A stretch of 6,083 nt of DNA from a candidate division FCPU426 bacterium (GTDB lineage Bacteria > Oederibacteriota > PGYV01 > Palsa-1178), in NCBI GenBank assembly GCA_003167475.1, contig PMTB01000022.1, forward strand, positions 1-6,083, in the 5' to 3' direction. The notes under the pieces are model-generated. The model saw only the letters and a program-made list of their open reading frames with translations, made no database searches and was not told where the DNA came from. This document shows, piece after piece, positions 5,074-6,083 of the stretch; the first letter of the stretch is position 1; each line of letters begins with the position of its first letter. A program made the position numbers and the translations under genes.

Positions 5074-6083
5074 GCTGCAACTTCCTCGCTGGTGTGTTGG
5101 TGCACTGACGCCGGTGCGCGCACTCCCCCGCGCGCGCCGCCCTCAAGCGTGAAGAAAAACGTCGCTCCGCATCCGACGGCGCCCTCCGCCCAAATCCGCC
5201 CACCATGCCTGCGAATGATCCGCTGGACCGTCACCAGTCCAATGCCGGTCCCTTCGAATTCGGCCGTCGAATGAAGCCGTTGAAACACGCCAAACAGCTT
5301 CGATGCAAAGGCCATGTCGAAGCCGGCCCCGTTGTCACGCACGAAGTAGGTTCGCGGTTTCTCGCCGGTCGCGCCGACTTCGATACGCGAATTTCCGAGT
5401 TTGCTGGTAAACTTCCAGGCATTGCCGATGAGATTCTCGAAAGCAATCGTTAGCAACCGATCGTCGCAGTCGGCAATGAGCCCATCGGCCACGACCAGCT
5501 CGACCTGGCGATCCGGGGCTGCCCTCGCGAGGCGCGCAGCAACGCTGCGAGCGGTTGAACTCACATCGGTCTCTGTGCGGTCGAGTTCGCCGCGAGTGAC
5601 GCGCGACAAAGCCAGCAAATCGTCTATCAGGCGTGCCATGTGTTGCGCGGATTCGCGCACATACCTCAGGTACCGCTTTCCCTCGTCGTCGAGCTTTTCG
5701 CCGCAGTCTTCCAATAGGGCCAAACTGAAGCCATCAATGCTGCGCAATGGCGCACGAAGATCGTGAGCCACCGAATAACTGAAAGATTCGAGCTCCTCAT
5801 TCTTTAACTCGAGTTCCTCGGCGAGCGCTGCTCGCGTCTTGGCCGACTCAAGGGAAGTACGCGCCTCGATTGCTTCGTGTTCGGCGCGCAGAAGCTGTTC
5901 GCGGATGACACGATGCTCATCCTCGAACTGCTTACGCCTGATTTGTGCAAGCACGCGAGCGCGGACTACATCGAAATCGCTCGATTTGGCAATATAGTCA
6001 TCGGCTCCTGCGCCGAGACCCTGAATCATCGCTTCGCGATCCTCGACCGCGGTCAGCATAATGATCGGGATGTCGCGCATGAC
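5070..6083 (-). CDS. REC-histidine kinase (HK2), N-terminus outside window
   Basis: The frame is open at the right edge, giving the last 337 residues. The visible part starts in the second half of a receiver domain (PIIMLTAVEDRE with the switch Thr, then GADDYIAK with the conserved Lys). A charged helical segment of about 50 residues, probably a coiled coil, follows. Counting from the Met at 6080, the H box is SYSVAHDLRAPLRSIDGF with His106, the N box is ENLIGNAWKF (215-224), G1 is DNGAGF (249-254), and G2 is EGTGIGLVTV (276-285). This HDLRAPLRSIDGF type of kinase is commonly encoded with an Rcp1-like regulator, as here. A low-complexity tail (GGARGGVRAPASVHQ) precedes the stop, which overlaps RR2. 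GC is about 60% on lines counted, with ATC, CTG and CGC codons, clearly unlike its neighbours. The phospho-acceptor Asp of its REC and any upstream sensor are out of view. Confidence 0.92.
   Translation of the reverse strand, partial: VMRDIPIIMLTAVEDREAMIQGLGAGADDYIAKSSDFDVVRARVLAQIRRKQFEDEHRVIREQLLRAEHEAIEARTSLESAKTRAALAEELELKNEELESFSYSVAHDLRAPLRSIDGFSLALLEDCGEKLDDEGKRYLRYVRESAQHMARLIDDLLALSRVTRGELDRTETDVSSTARSVAARLARAAPDRQVELVVADGLIADCDDRLLTIAFENLIGNAWKFTSKLGNSRIEVGATGEKPRTYFVRDNGAGFDMAFASKLFGVFQRLHSTAEFEGTGIGLVTVQRIIRRHGGRIWAEGAVGCGATFFFTLEGGARGGVRAPASVHQHTSEEVAA
5082..5087 (-). promoter_or_regulatory. Ribosome binding site for RR2 inside the HK2 3' end
   Basis: GAGGAA lies 8 bases before the RR2 ATG and within the final HK2 codons (Glu-Glu-Val-Ala-Ala). 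With the ATGA stop/start overlap it indicates coupled translation of kinase and regulator. Confidence 0.6.

Overview
The window is bacterial, and every supported gene lies on the minus strand, so it reads from right (6083) to left (1). There is no plasmid, phage or CRISPR hallmark. Most of it (1 to about 5085) has moderate GC, roughly 45% on lines I counted by hand, with frequent ATA and AAA codons. About the last 1 kb is clearly richer, roughly 60% on counted lines. The gaps hold dispersed inverted repeats and the genome encodes Rcp1-type response regulators. Together these suggest a free-living uncultivated bacterium, possibly an Omnitrophota-like lineage or similar, but the sequence does not prove a taxon.

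Right part (6083 to 2719): a soluble two-component region. It starts with the 3' end of a REC-histidine kinase (HK2, cut by the window edge). HK2 overlaps an Rcp1-like single-domain response regulator (RR2) by an ATGA. After a 297-bp gap holding a long hairpin element, a small AT-rich palindrome and a good extended -10 promoter, a second Rcp1-like regulator (RR1) is followed 6 bp later by a second complete REC-histidine kinase (HK1). This gives two kinase/regulator pairs in opposite internal order (HK-RR and RR-HK). None of the four proteins has a visible DNA-binding output, membrane segment or periplasmic sensor, so they look like part of a cytosolic phosphorelay whose sensor lies outside the window.

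Left part (2718 to 1): three unrelated, separately spaced genes. They are an AlkD-like HEAT-repeat DNA alkylation repair protein, an AAC(3)-family N-acetyltransferase with a TTG start and a cysteine-rich tail, and the N-terminal domain of a GT4 glycosyltransferase cut by the left edge.

The most striking feature is that every intergenic gap larger than 100 bp carries its own long inverted repeat (634-736, 1611-1788, 2533-2700, 4456-4618). The four are different in sequence, and none has a transposase beside it. They behave like non-autonomous hairpin elements. Two of them touch the ends of the alkD-like gene: one supplies its last codons and the other a spurious upstream ATG. The second notable feature is the sharp composition break at the HK2/RR2 junction.
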